Source: Pseudomonas lactis (GTDB lineage Bacteria; Pseudomonadota; Gammaproteobacteria; Pseudomonadales; Pseudomonadaceae). From it: DNA of 64,000 bases. The stretch spans positions 124,001 through 188,000 of the forward strand of contig NZ_JYLO01000010.1 of the NCBI RefSeq assembly GCF_001439845.1. The letters run 5' to 3'. Positions 49,211-56,441 of this stretch are shown here, piece by piece; position 1 is the first letter of the stretch, and every line of letters starts with the position of its first letter. The position numbers were made by a program, and so were the translations under genes. Under the pieces are notes generated by a model. The model was not told where the DNA came from, made no database searches, and was given only the letters and a program-made list of their open reading frames with translations.

Positions 49211-50392
49211 ATGCAAAAAACCAGTGCCACGCTGCTGATAATCGATGACGACGAAGTAGTGCGCGCGAGCCTCGCGGCCTACTTGGAAGACAGTGGCTTC
49301 AGCGTCCTGCAGGCCAGTAATGGCCAACAGGGTCTCCAGGTATTCGAGCGCGACAAGCCCGACCTCGTGATCTGCGACCTGCGCATGCCCCAGATGGGCG
49401 GCCTGGAGCTGATTCGCCAGGTGACCGACCTTGCCCCGCAAACGCCGGTGATTGTCGTGTCCGGTGCCGGTGTCATGAACGATGCCGTTGAAGCCTTGCG
49501 CCTGGGCGCCGCCGATTACCTGATCAAGCCCCTGGAAGACCTGGCTGTGCTGGAGCACTCGGTGCGCCGCGCCCTGGACCGTGCACGCCTGCTCCTGGAA
49601 AACCAGCGCTACCGTGAAAAGCTCGAGACCGCCAACCGCGAACTCGAAGCCAGCCTGAACCTGCTGCAGGAAGACCAGAACGCCGGTCGCCAGGTGCAGA
49701 TGAACATGCTGCCGGTCAGCCCCTGGACCACCGACGAATTCAAGTTCGCCCACCAGATCATCCCGTCGTTGTACCTGTCGGGTGATTTTGTCGACTATTT
49801 CCGCGTCGATGAGCGGCGCGTAGCGTTCTACCTGGCCGACGTTTCCGGCCACGGCGCGTCTTCAGCGTTTGTGACCGTGTTGTTGAAGTTCATGACCACA
49901 CGGCTGTTGTTCGAGTCCAAGCGCAATGGCACCTTGCCGGAGTTCACCCCTTCCGAGGTGCTGGGCCACATCAACCGAGGCCTGATCAGCTGCAAGCTGG
50001 GCAAGCACGTGACGATGGTCGGCGGCGTGATCGACGAAGAAACCGGTCTTTTGACCTACAGTATTGGCGGTCACCTGCCGATGCCTGTTTTGTACACTCC
50101 TGACAGTGTGCGCTACCTGGAAGGGCGTGGCCTGCCCGTAGGCTTGTTTAACGAAGCCACGTACGAAGACCACATCCTGGAATTGCCGCCGACCTTCAGC
50201 CTGACGCTGCTGTCCGACGGAATTCTGGACCTTCTTCCAGAGCCTACACTCAAAGAGAAAGAAGCCGCCTTGCCCCAAAAGGTCAAGTCGGCGGGCGGCA
50301 GCCTGGATGGCCTGCGGCAGGTTTTTGGATTGGCCACGCTAGGGGAGATGCCGGATGATATCGCCCTATTGGTGTTGAGCAGGAATCTTTGA
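49211..50392 (+). CDS. rssB: RssB-like response regulator with PP2C phosphatase domain
   Basis: A 393-aa protein. The receiver (about 1-125) has Asp56 in LVICDLRMPQ and Lys in DYLIKPL. A helical linker (LENQRYREKLETANRELEASLNLL) leads to a SpoIIE/PP2C-type domain (FVDYFRVDERRVAFYLADVSGHGASSAF ... LSDGILDLLPE). This is the Pseudomonas RssB layout, linked to RpoS control. Its stop overlaps the next ATG by one base (TGATG), coupling it to the anti-sigma-antagonist-like gene, the expected phosphatase substrate. No strong RBS is visible. Confidence 0.85.
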   Translation: MQKTSATLLIIDDDEVVRASLAAYLEDSGFSVLQASNGQQGLQVFERDKPDLVICDLRMPQMGGLELIRQVTDLAPQTPVIVVSGAGVMNDAVEALRLGAADYLIKPLEDLAVLEHSVRRALDRARLLLENQRYREKLETANRELEASLNLLQEDQNAGRQVQMNMLPVSPWTTDEFKFAHQIIPSLYLSGDFVDYFRVDERRVAFYLADVSGHGASSAFVTVLLKFMTTRLLFESKRNGTLPEFTPSEVLGHINRGLISCKLGKHVTMVGGVIDEETGLLTYSIGGHLPMPVLYTPDSVRYLEGRGLPVGLFNEATYEDHILELPPTFSLTLLSDGILDLLPEPTLKEKEAALPQKVKSAGGSLDGLRQVFGLATLGEMPDDIALLVLSRNL

Positions 50393-50874
50393 TGAGTACC
50401 GGAAGAATCCAATTCGCCGAGCAAGACGGGACCTTCGTCCTGAAGTTTGTCGGTGAAGTGCGCCTGACCTTGTGTTCGGCCCTGGATGCGACGATCGAGC
50501 GGATCTTCACAGCGCTGAACTTCTCGGCGATCGTGATCGACCTGACCGAAACGCGCAGCATCGATAGCACCACCCTGGGCCTGTTGGCCAAGTTGTCCAT
50601 TCTGTCGCGGCAGAAGGTCGGCCTGTTGCCGACCGTGGTCACCACCCACGAAGACATCACCCGTCTGTTGCAGTCCATGGGCTTTGATCAGGTGTTCAAC
50701 ATCGTTGACCGCCCGATCCCGTGCCCGGAATGCCTCACCGACCTGCCGTCCCAGGACCAGTCCGAGGAAGTGGTGCGGGTCAAGGTGCTGGAAGCGCACA
50801 AGATCCTGATGGGCTTGAATGAGTCCAACCGCGAAGCCTTCCACGACCTCGTCAACGCCCTCGAGCGGCACTGA
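50392..50874 (+). CDS. rssC: STAS-domain anti-sigma factor antagonist (RssC-like)
   Basis: A 160-aa protein; residues 1-105 are a STAS domain with the phosphorylatable Ser in the segment IDLTETRSIDSTTLGLLAKL. The C-terminal 55 residues contain a CPEC pair and a helical tail (VRVKVLEAHKILMGLNESNREAFHDLVNALERH). Translationally coupled to rssB, it is the probable target of the upstream PP2C domain, a partner-switch arrangement. Confidence 0.85.
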   Translation: MSTGRIQFAEQDGTFVLKFVGEVRLTLCSALDATIERIFTALNFSAIVIDLTETRSIDSTTLGLLAKLSILSRQKVGLLPTVVTTHEDITRLLQSMGFDQVFNIVDRPIPCPECLTDLPSQDQSEEVVRVKVLEAHKILMGLNESNREAFHDLVNALERH

Positions 50875-50907
50875 CGGTCTCCCTGCCCAAACACACACAC
50901 AGTCCAA

Positions 50908-50996
50908 TGTGGGAGCTGGCTTGCCTGCGATTGCTTAGTGTCAGTCGATGAAGTGTTGGCTGGCCCACCGCTATCGCAGGCAAGCCAGCTCCCACA
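50908..50996. repeat. REPIN after rssC
   Basis: GTGGGAGCTGGCTTGCC and its perfect inverted partner around a spacer containing GTGTTGGCTGGCC. Confidence 0.92.
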
Positions 50997-51020
50997 GGGG
51001 GCGGCGGTGATACCGAGGCA

Positions 51021-51057
51021 AAAAAAGGGCAGCACCCTCACAGGTGCCGCCCTTTTT
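51021..51057. terminator. Bidirectional terminator between rssC and tal
   Basis: AAAGGGCAGCACC pairs with GGTGCCGCCCTTT (one mismatch) and has A and T runs on both sides, so it works for both convergent units. Confidence 0.88.
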
Positions 51058-51071
51058 GCCGCTATCTGCCT

Positions 51072-51998
51072 TTACAGCTTGGCCGACAACAACGCCTCCA
51101 GCTTCTCTTGGTCCCGAGCAAACTGACGAATCCCCTCCGCCAGCTTCTCAGTCGCCATCGCGTCCTCGTTGGACTCCCAACGGAACTGCGCTTCAGTCAT
51201 ATGCACCCGCGCTTCACCGGCATGCCCTGGCGCCAACTTGCGCTCCAGCTTGCCTTCATCGGCTGCCAGCTTCTCCAGCAGGTCCGGGCTGATGGTCAGG
51301 CGATCACACCCGGCCAGCTCTTCGATCTGGCTGAGGTTACGGAAGCTCGCACCCATCACCACCGTCTTGTAGCCGTTAGCCTTGTAGTAGTTGTAGATGC
51401 GGGTCACCGACTGCACGCCCGGGTCATCGGAACCGGTGTAATCGTTGCCGTTGGCCTTCTTGTACCAATCGTAGATACGGCCCACAAACGGCGAAATCAG
51501 AAACACACCCGCTTCGGCACAGGCCACGGCCTGGGCAAACGAGAACAGCAGGGTCAGGTTGGTCTGGATGCCTTCTTTTTCCAGCTTCTCGGCGGCGCGG
51601 ATGCCTTCCCAGGTGGAGGCGATCTTGATCAGCACGCGGTCACGGCCAACGCCGGCTTTGTCGTACAGGTCGATCAGACGGTGCGCACGCTTGAGAATAG
51701 CGGCCTCGTCGAATGACAGGCGCGCATCCACCTCAGTGGAAATACGGCCCGGCACTACTTTGAGAATCTCTTGGCCCACCGCCACCGCAAAGCGGTCACT
51801 GGCCAGGCCCACATCGCCGTTGCAATCCTGCACACACTCATCCAGCAGCTTGGCGTAGCCAGGAATCGACGCAGCCTTGAGCAGCAGGGAAGGGTTGGTG
51901 GTCGCGTCTTGCGGCTTGAGCTTGGCGAGGGTGGAAAAATCGCCGGTATCGGCTACGACGGTGGTGAATTGCTTGAGTTGTTCCAGCTTGGAAGTCAT
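51072..51998 (-). CDS. tal: Transaldolase
   Basis: A 308-aa TalB-type enzyme of the non-oxidative pentose phosphate pathway. The N-terminal DATTNPSLLLKA, the Schiff-base Lys (about K125) in VLIKIASTWEG, and VGRIYDWYKK are all typical. The start at 51998 (MTSKLEQLKQF) matches the family; the frame extends 19 codons upstream without support. It has its own terminator and is monocistronic. Confidence 0.97.
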   Translation of the reverse strand: MTSKLEQLKQFTTVVADTGDFSTLAKLKPQDATTNPSLLLKAASIPGYAKLLDECVQDCNGDVGLASDRFAVAVGQEILKVVPGRISTEVDARLSFDEAAILKRAHRLIDLYDKAGVGRDRVLIKIASTWEGIRAAEKLEKEGIQTNLTLLFSFAQAVACAEAGVFLISPFVGRIYDWYKKANGNDYTGSDDPGVQSVTRIYNYYKANGYKTVVMGASFRNLSQIEELAGCDRLTISPDLLEKLAADEGKLERKLAPGHAGEARVHMTEAQFRWESNEDAMATEKLAEGIRQFARDQEKLEALLSAKL

Positions 51999-52190
51999 GG
52001 GCGTGCTCTGTCCTGTGGGTCTAGTGACATTACCCGAGCGCTGGCAGGCGCTCAAGGGCGCAAATGCGTTAGGTCGTTTGCGAGGGCAATAACCTGGAAA
52101 CAGCCGTTTGAATCACCGGCCGTGGTGCTCAATTGGAGGGCAAAATCGATGGCAGGTTCAACCCAACTGCCCGATAACCACCCCAATCAA

Positions 52191-52355
52191 ACTGTGAGAG
52201 CTGGCTTGCCTGCATGACGCCAGCCCGGCCACTGACATTCAGCTGACACACATCAGTCAAACTGTGGGAGCTGGCTTGCCTGCGATGACGCCAGTCCAGC
52301 CACTGACATTCACCTGACACACATCGCTCAAAACTGTGGGAGCGGGCTTGCTCGC
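52191..52355. repeat. Tandem 70/71-bp repeats each headed by REP
   Basis: Unit 1 (52191-52260) and unit 2 (52261-52331) share REP head plus tail (GCCACTGACATTCA, CTGACACACATC). A third head of the GCGGGCTTGCTCGCG subtype starts at 52333. All are in the same orientation with no inverted partner. Confidence 0.88.
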
Positions 52356-52401
52356 GAAAGCAGCCTGTCAGCCCCAAATACCCCCACTGACACCCAACCC
52401 G

Positions 52402-53388
52402 TCACCGCCCCTCCAACAAAGCCCCCGCCTGATCCAACAACGCCAACGGATCACTCGCCTTATGAATATCCACCGACAACAACTGCCGAAACTTACGCGC
52501 CCCCGGAAAACCGGTCCCCAGCCCCAGAACATGGCGCGTAATGTGATGCATCGCGCCACCTGTCGCCAAGTGCTCGGCTATATACGGACGCAACTGCGCC
52601 AACGCCTCAGCGCGGGTGATCACAGGCGCGGTGCTGCCAAACAACAGCTGATCCACCTCCGCCAGCAAATACGGATTGTGATAAGCCTCCCGCCCCAACA
52701 TCACCCCATCAAACGTCTGCAAATGCTCCTGGCACTGCTCCAACGTCTTGATCCCACCGTTGAGATTAATCTCCAGCTCTGGAAAGTCCCGCTTCAACTG
52801 CGCCGCCACGTCATAACGCAACGGCGGAATGTCCCGGTTCTCCTTGGGCGACAACCCCTCCAGAATCGCAATCCGTGCATGCACGGTAAAACTGGTGCAA
52901 CCGGCATCCTTCACAGTCCCGACGAAATCACACAGCTCGGCATAACTGTCCCGGCCATTGATACCGATACGGTGCTTCACCGTCACCGGGATCGACACCG
53001 CATCGCGCATGGCCTTCACACAATCCGCCACCAGGGCAGGGTGCGCCATGAGGATCGCGCCGATCATGTTGTTCTGCACCCGGTCGCTGGGGCAGCCAAC
53101 GTTCAGGTTCACTTCGTCGTAACCGGCGGCTTCGGCCATACGGGCGCAGGCGGCCAGATCGGCCGGAACGCTGCCGCCCAACTGGAGGGCCAGCGGGTGC
53201 TCGGCTTCGTTGTGGCGCAGGAAGCGGTCGTGGTCGCCGTGGAGGATAGCGCCGGTGGTGACCATCTCGGTGTAGAGCAGGGCGTGTTTGGAGAGCAGGC
53301 GTAGGAAGAACCGGCAGTGGCGGTCAGTCCAGTCCATCATCGGGGCGACGGAGAAGCGGCGGGAGAGTGGGGCGGTTTGTAGGGACAT
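52402..53388 (-). CDS. dusA: tRNA-dihydrouridine(20/20a) synthase DusA
   Basis: A 328-aa FMN enzyme that reduces U20/U20a in the tRNA D-loop. It begins with RRFSVAPMMDWTDRHCRFFLRLLS, the DusA-specific N-terminus; the catalytic Cys99 lies in EVNLNVGCPSDRVQ, and HARIAILEGLSPKENRDIPPLRYD is also DusA-specific. Length matches. The RBS is poor. It diverges from the tal REP array and borders the accessory pocket to the right. Confidence 0.95.
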   Translation of the reverse strand: MSLQTAPLSRRFSVAPMMDWTDRHCRFFLRLLSKHALLYTEMVTTGAILHGDHDRFLRHNEAEHPLALQLGGSVPADLAACARMAEAAGYDEVNLNVGCPSDRVQNNMIGAILMAHPALVADCVKAMRDAVSIPVTVKHRIGINGRDSYAELCDFVGTVKDAGCTSFTVHARIAILEGLSPKENRDIPPLRYDVAAQLKRDFPELEINLNGGIKTLEQCQEHLQTFDGVMLGREAYHNPYLLAEVDQLLFGSTAPVITRAEALAQLRPYIAEHLATGGAMHHITRHVLGLGTGFPGARKFRQLLSVDIHKASDPLALLDQAGALLEGR

Positions 53389-53471
53389 GGGGGATCTGAG
53401 TTGGCAAGGCGAATGGGGCGCAGTTTATCAGGAACGGATCTTGGGTGCCGGTGAGGCAAGTTTTGCGCGCA

Positions 53472-53756
53472 TTACCACTTCGAACGAGGGCGTTGCCGTG
53501 TGTGGAATACACCAAGGATCTGCAGTCGATCACCCCGCACTCTATACGGGATCAGATAGGACCAGTTGGGGACTGCCCATTCGCGGGTATGTTTCACCCG
53601 ACCTTCGCGTCCTATAGAAGGAAACTGAGCCAGCCTGTCGACGCTGGCGAAAATGGCATCCGAGAAGTCGTCAGCGGCTTTTGGATTTTCGAGAGCGATA
53701 TAATTCGCTTCGTCTTCCAGATTTTTGAGTGCTTTTTCAAGCCACTCAACCCGCAT
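53472..53756 (-). CDS. ParE-family toxin
   Basis: A 94-aa RelE/ParE superfamily protein: MRVEWLEKALKNLEDEANYIALENPKAADDF, then HTREWAVPNWSYLIPYRV and LGVFHTRQRPRSKW. The closing FHTRQ(R)P pattern is typical of ParE toxins, which poison DNA gyrase. The start at 53756 overlaps the antitoxin end by 11 bases, so the pair is coupled; a longer frame is not needed. All family landmarks are intact, so the toxin is probably functional. Confidence 0.9.
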   Translation of the reverse strand: MRVEWLEKALKNLEDEANYIALENPKAADDFSDAIFASVDRLAQFPSIGREGRVKHTREWAVPNWSYLIPYRVRGDRLQILGVFHTRQRPRSKW

Positions 53757-53988
53757 TCCGGCTCCAGCGCCTAGCGCGCATGGCTGCCACTTGGTCATCG
53801 GTGGCGAATTTTCCTTCGTCGGCTTCCTTTACTGCCAGCTCGATTTGGGCGGTCAGCGTTTTCTCGTGCTCGATGTAGTCGCGAAGAACGTCCATCGCCA
53901 GGTAGCTTGCTGTCTGGCCGTTGGTTTTGGCCAGGTCGGCGAGAGAGTTGGACAGGTCTTCCGGCAGGTTTAGGGATATCCCAGTCAT
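53746..53988 (-). CDS. ParD/CopG-like ribbon-helix-helix antitoxin
   Basis: An 80-aa protein with an N-terminal ribbon-helix-helix (MTGISLNLPEDLSNSLADLAKTNGQTASYLAMDVLRDYIEHE) that would bind the operon promoter, and a C-terminal toxin-neutralising tail (VKEADEGKFATDDQVAAMRARRW). It precedes and overlaps the toxin gene, the usual order for parDE. Autoregulation is expected from family knowledge. Confidence 0.9.
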   Translation of the reverse strand: MTGISLNLPEDLSNSLADLAKTNGQTASYLAMDVLRDYIEHEKTLTAQIELAVKEADEGKFATDDQVAAMRARRWSRNAG

Positions 53989-54102
53989 GGCGGTCTCGAT
54001 GGTGGACGGTTGTGGGGCATCTTACACCTTGATGTGCTTGGTTGACTCAGCAGTCCGTCGTGAGGTGTATCTGGAAGTGAATTGCTTTTCGCTGCCTACT
54101 CA

Positions 54103-54201
54103 AAATTAGGTACCGTAGTCTGGCTTCGATATCTGCCCATGAGTGACGCGGTTCACGTCATCGGCTTTCGTGAAGCCAACAAACTGGGGGGGCAAAAATA
54201 A
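54103..54201 (+). pseudogene. Remnant of a BrnT-like toxin (C-terminal piece)
   Basis: The frame ending TAA at 54199-54201 reads LGTVVWLRYLPMSDAVHVIGFREANK, which resembles the BrnT C-terminal pattern (V-R-I-I-S-A-R-K-A-N-K). No start codon or N-terminal half is found upstream, so the gene appears truncated. Its stop overlaps the start of the downstream BrnA-like frame by one base, the expected toxin-antitoxin arrangement. The match is short, hence modest confidence. Confidence 0.45.
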
Positions 54202-54502
54202 TGACCAGAAACTCCCGTTCTGAAAGGGTTGATGCAGTGAACCCGGAATGGCCGGCTGAGGACTTTTCTAAGGCCAAACCAGCGAGCGAGGTGCTTGTGG
54301 GATTGTTTGGTAAAGCTCAGGCGAAGGAAATGCTCAAGCCCAAGCGGGGCAATCGGCAGTAACCAAAGAGCACTTCAAAGTTCGTTTTGACGCTGACGTG
54401 CTGGAGCGATTCTGCGCTTTCGGGCTAGGCTGGCAAAACGCGAATGAATGCCGCTTGGCCGATTGGCTCAAGACGCCCACGCCAGATGAGCTGAAGGCCT
54501 AA
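54201..54502 (+). pseudogene. Frameshifted BrnA-like antitoxin
   Basis: The first frame gives 53 codons (MTRNSRSERVDAVNPEWPAEDF ... KEMLKPKRGNRQ) to TAA at 54360-54362. The -1 frame continues directly as VTKEHFKVRFDADVLERF, then GLGWQNANECRLADWLKTPTPDELKA, ending at 54502. Together they make one BrnA-type protein with an RHH core (KxHxxVRFDxDVLxxF..G.GWQ). A single indel near 54355-54362 explains the break. The usual TR after GWQ has become NA, so decay had gone further. Confidence 0.6.
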
Positions 54503-54504
54503 GG

Positions 54505-54530
54505 CAATAAGCCACGGATTTGGCTTATTG
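54505..54530. terminator. Hairpin after the BrnA-like pseudogene
   Basis: CAATAAGCC pairs with GGCTTATTG around ACGGATTT, starting 2 bases after the stop. No T run, so efficiency as a terminator is uncertain. Confidence 0.45.
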
Positions 54531-54599
54531 CTGTCTCGTGATTAGCTTTTTTCAGCGATAGCATCAATAAATCTGTCCCTTTTTTGTTTAGGTGCCTGA

Positions 54600-54917
54600 T
54601 CAAGTTTGAGACCGTGTTATTGCGTTGGCGAGCTGTTCGGCGTTGTTGCGCAATTCAATGAATTTTTCGTTTAGCTCGACATGACCTGGATTCCAAGAAA
54701 GGACGCCATCGACATAGCTTTGACCAAGAATGAGATCATTTAATGAGCCCATTCCGCCATAGGCTGATAGTAGATAGTCAATCCCAGAGTAATCAGAATC
54801 CAGCAATAGTGCCCTTGCCTTACGCATCCAAAAGCTCCAGTGGGTGTCTCCATCGCTTTCGAGCACGATTGCAAGCTGATCAAGAATGCAGATCAACTCT
54901 TCAGTTTTCGGTCCCAT
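54600..54917 (-). CDS. Orphan small protein, DUF6966-like
   Basis: A 105-aa soluble acidic protein with helical N-terminus (EELICILDQLAIVLESDGDTHWSFWMRKARALLLDSDYSGIDYLLSAYGG) and a MGSLNDLILGQ motif. I associate the AYGGMGS(L/F)NDL pattern with the DUF6966 group, from memory. Codon use is visibly more AT-rich than the core genes, suggesting transfer. No partner gene flanks it; similar orphans often come from polymorphic-toxin immunity loci, which here is speculation. Confidence 0.6.
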   Translation of the reverse strand: MGPKTEELICILDQLAIVLESDGDTHWSFWMRKARALLLDSDYSGIDYLLSAYGGMGSLNDLILGQSYVDGVLSWNPGHVELNEKFIELRNNAEQLANAITRSQT

Positions 54918-55290
54918 TTCTCGACATCGTCCAAAGTGAAACGCGGCATGGGCGGGATGATCCGCTGTTGAGTGTTTCTCGCCGCTAGCAACATAAGCTA
55001 CTGTTTCGCCATTAGAGTGTCCACGAGCTGTTTTCGGCCGTTATCTGCCTGATGCCGAAGGCGGATAGTCAGGGCGGAGGTATGGATCGAAAGGAGTCCA
55101 GTGGTACATAAGTGGTACGAGCTAAAGCTGGGTTAACTGTAGGCCTTTGTTTTAAAGGCTCTTTGGTTTAGTAGTTCCAATCCATCATCGGTGTAACGGA
55201 TAAAGCAATCTCCTGGAACAGGTCCAAACTTCTAGGAAATATCCCACGCTTTTCTCAGCTTGCCCCTCGGACCTCCCCTAGCTAACCTCC
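54918..55290. other. Gene-free stretch in the accessory pocket
   Basis: About 370 bases with no credible gene. A short direct repeat GTGGTAC occurs at 55101-55107 and 55112-55118. Nothing else is recognisable. Confidence 0.5.
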
Positions 55291-55295
55291 TCAAG

Positions 55296-55490
55296 CCGCT
55301 GGCAATCCAGCGGCCGGATGTGGAAGTCCGACCAAGCTGAAGGCGCTCAAACGCCCATAAACACCTACCGGCGTTTTTTTACGTCTGTATGATTGCTTAT
55401 GGCGGCTGTGCGCGGGGCACTTCGGTGCGCCGGGTCCTTTAGCCCTGGTCTTCCACACCTGCGTACAGCTGCCACCCCTCATGTGGAAGT
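55296..55490 (+). promoter_or_regulatory. Highly structured leader upstream of the DUF6124-like gene
   Basis: Elements in order: hairpin CCGCTGG-CAAT-CCAGCGG (55296-55313); GTGGAAG (55320-55326) plus ACCA (55331-55334), pairing at long range with TGGTCTTCCAC (55446-55456); GGCG (55342) / CGCC (55352); an alternative ACGCC (55351-55355) / GGCGT (55370-55374) followed by seven Ts, terminator-like; a GCAC-TTCG-GTGC tetraloop hairpin (55417-55428); and a second GTGGAAG (55483-55489) that could compete for CTTCCAC. Ends about 25 bases before the RBS. Confidence 0.6.
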
Positions 55491-55528
55491 GAGATAGGCA
55501 GTTCCTTAAACGCTAAAGGAGCTTCGCC

Positions 55529-55894
55529 ATGTACAAGGTCACACCTAATCCGCCTTATGCTTCAAACGCTGCATCTTCTGATCCCAAGCTTCAAGCCGCA
55601 GCCCAGCGAGCAATCCATCATCACTTGCCCCCATCCGACGACGCTGCACCCGCCGAAAGCCCAAGCGACAACCTATTCCTCGTAAACCCAACTATCGACC
55701 CTGAAACCCTCCTGGCCAACGCCGCCGAAAACCTCGCAGCCGCCAACGAAATGGCCGCCACCTTGGCATTCGATCTCGACGACTCCCAGCGCGCCATCGC
55801 CCTGGGCATTCAGCAGTTAATCGAGTTGAGCTCGCTGCTCGTTGACCGAGCCCAGGAACAAGTTGCGCCTCTAACCGCTCCAGTCAAAGCCTGA
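55529..55894 (+). CDS. DUF6124-like small protein
   Basis: A 121-aa protein beginning MYKVTPNPPYASNAASSDPKL. The C-terminal half is helical (LFLVNPTIDPETLLANAAENLAAANEMAATLAFDLDDSQRAIALGIQQLIELSSLLVDRA), the layout I associate with the DUF6124 family of fluorescent pseudomonads. No signal peptide or membrane segment. CTAAAGGAGCTTCGCC precedes the ATG. Function unknown; the elaborate leader implies regulated expression. A small hairpin CCGCCTT/AAGGCGG lies after the stop. Confidence 0.75.
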   Translation: MYKVTPNPPYASNAASSDPKLQAAAQRAIHHHLPPSDDAAPAESPSDNLFLVNPTIDPETLLANAAENLAAANEMAATLAFDLDDSQRAIALGIQQLIELSSLLVDRAQEQVAPLTAPVKA

Positions 55895-56040
55895 CAACCA
55901 ACCCCGCCGCCTTACCCAAGGCGGCAACCTGAACTCATGCTGTCCCCCAGCAAAGTTTCATAATTCCCTGCGCCGTTGAGGTCTACGATCCCCTACTGAG
56001 AGAGGACCCCAGCGCCTCCAGCCCACAGGGAGTTGAAACC

Positions 56041-56259
56041 ATGATCTCGAACCTCGTCAAAGTTGTGATGATCACCGGCACGTTGCTGTTGAGTGCTTGT
56101 TCATCTTCGCCAGCCGTGAGCAGTGACCCGTGCTTTTCAGGTGGATGCCAGGCATTTGGGGACCATAGCCCCAGCAAAGGAGCGAAGATGAATTTTGGTG
56201 GCAGTGGGCTGGGGAGTAGTTATGGGGAGTATGGTTCGGGGCTGTTGCATGATGATTGA
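56041..56259 (+). CDS. Small putative lipoprotein
   Basis: A 72-aa protein with a lipoprotein signal: MISNLVKVVMITGTLLLSAC, lipobox LSAC at residues 17-20. The mature part is Ser/Gly-rich with two more Cys (DPCFSGGCQAFG) and a glycine-rich tail. The RBS is weak (GGGAGTTGAAACC). I recognise no family; small secreted lipoproteins of this form are common in pseudomonads. Confidence 0.7.
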   Translation: MISNLVKVVMITGTLLLSACSSSPAVSSDPCFSGGCQAFGDHSPSKGAKMNFGGSGLGSSYGEYGSGLLHDD

Positions 56260-56304
56260 TGGGGGGCAAGCACTAATGCCTGCCAGTTAAGCGTCATCGC
56301 CTTC

Positions 56305-56403
56305 TGTAGGAGCGAGCTTGCTCGCGAAAAACGTCAACGATAACGCGGGCTTCCTGAAGAAACGCGGCGTCTGTAAGTTTTTCGCGAGCAAGCTCGCTCC
56401 TAC
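56305..56403. repeat. REPIN, TGTAGGAGCGAGCTTGCTCG subtype
   Basis: Perfect inverted heads flank a spacer with AACGTCAACGATAACGCGG, as in the copies at 7316 and 9698. Confidence 0.92.
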
Positions 56404-56441
56404 AACTGGAAGCCCCACCTACAGTTTGATCCAGTAGGGCG

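Noticed and set aside
54201..54362. Independent 53-codon gene
   Set aside because: The downstream -1 frame continues the same family immediately, so a frameshifted BrnA-like gene is the simpler reading.
55291..55482. 63-codon leftward frame over the DUF6124 leader
   Set aside because: The sequence is densely paired and carries a terminator-like T run on the other strand, so conservation is better explained by RNA structure. No RBS was seen for the small frame, though a peptide cannot be fully excluded.
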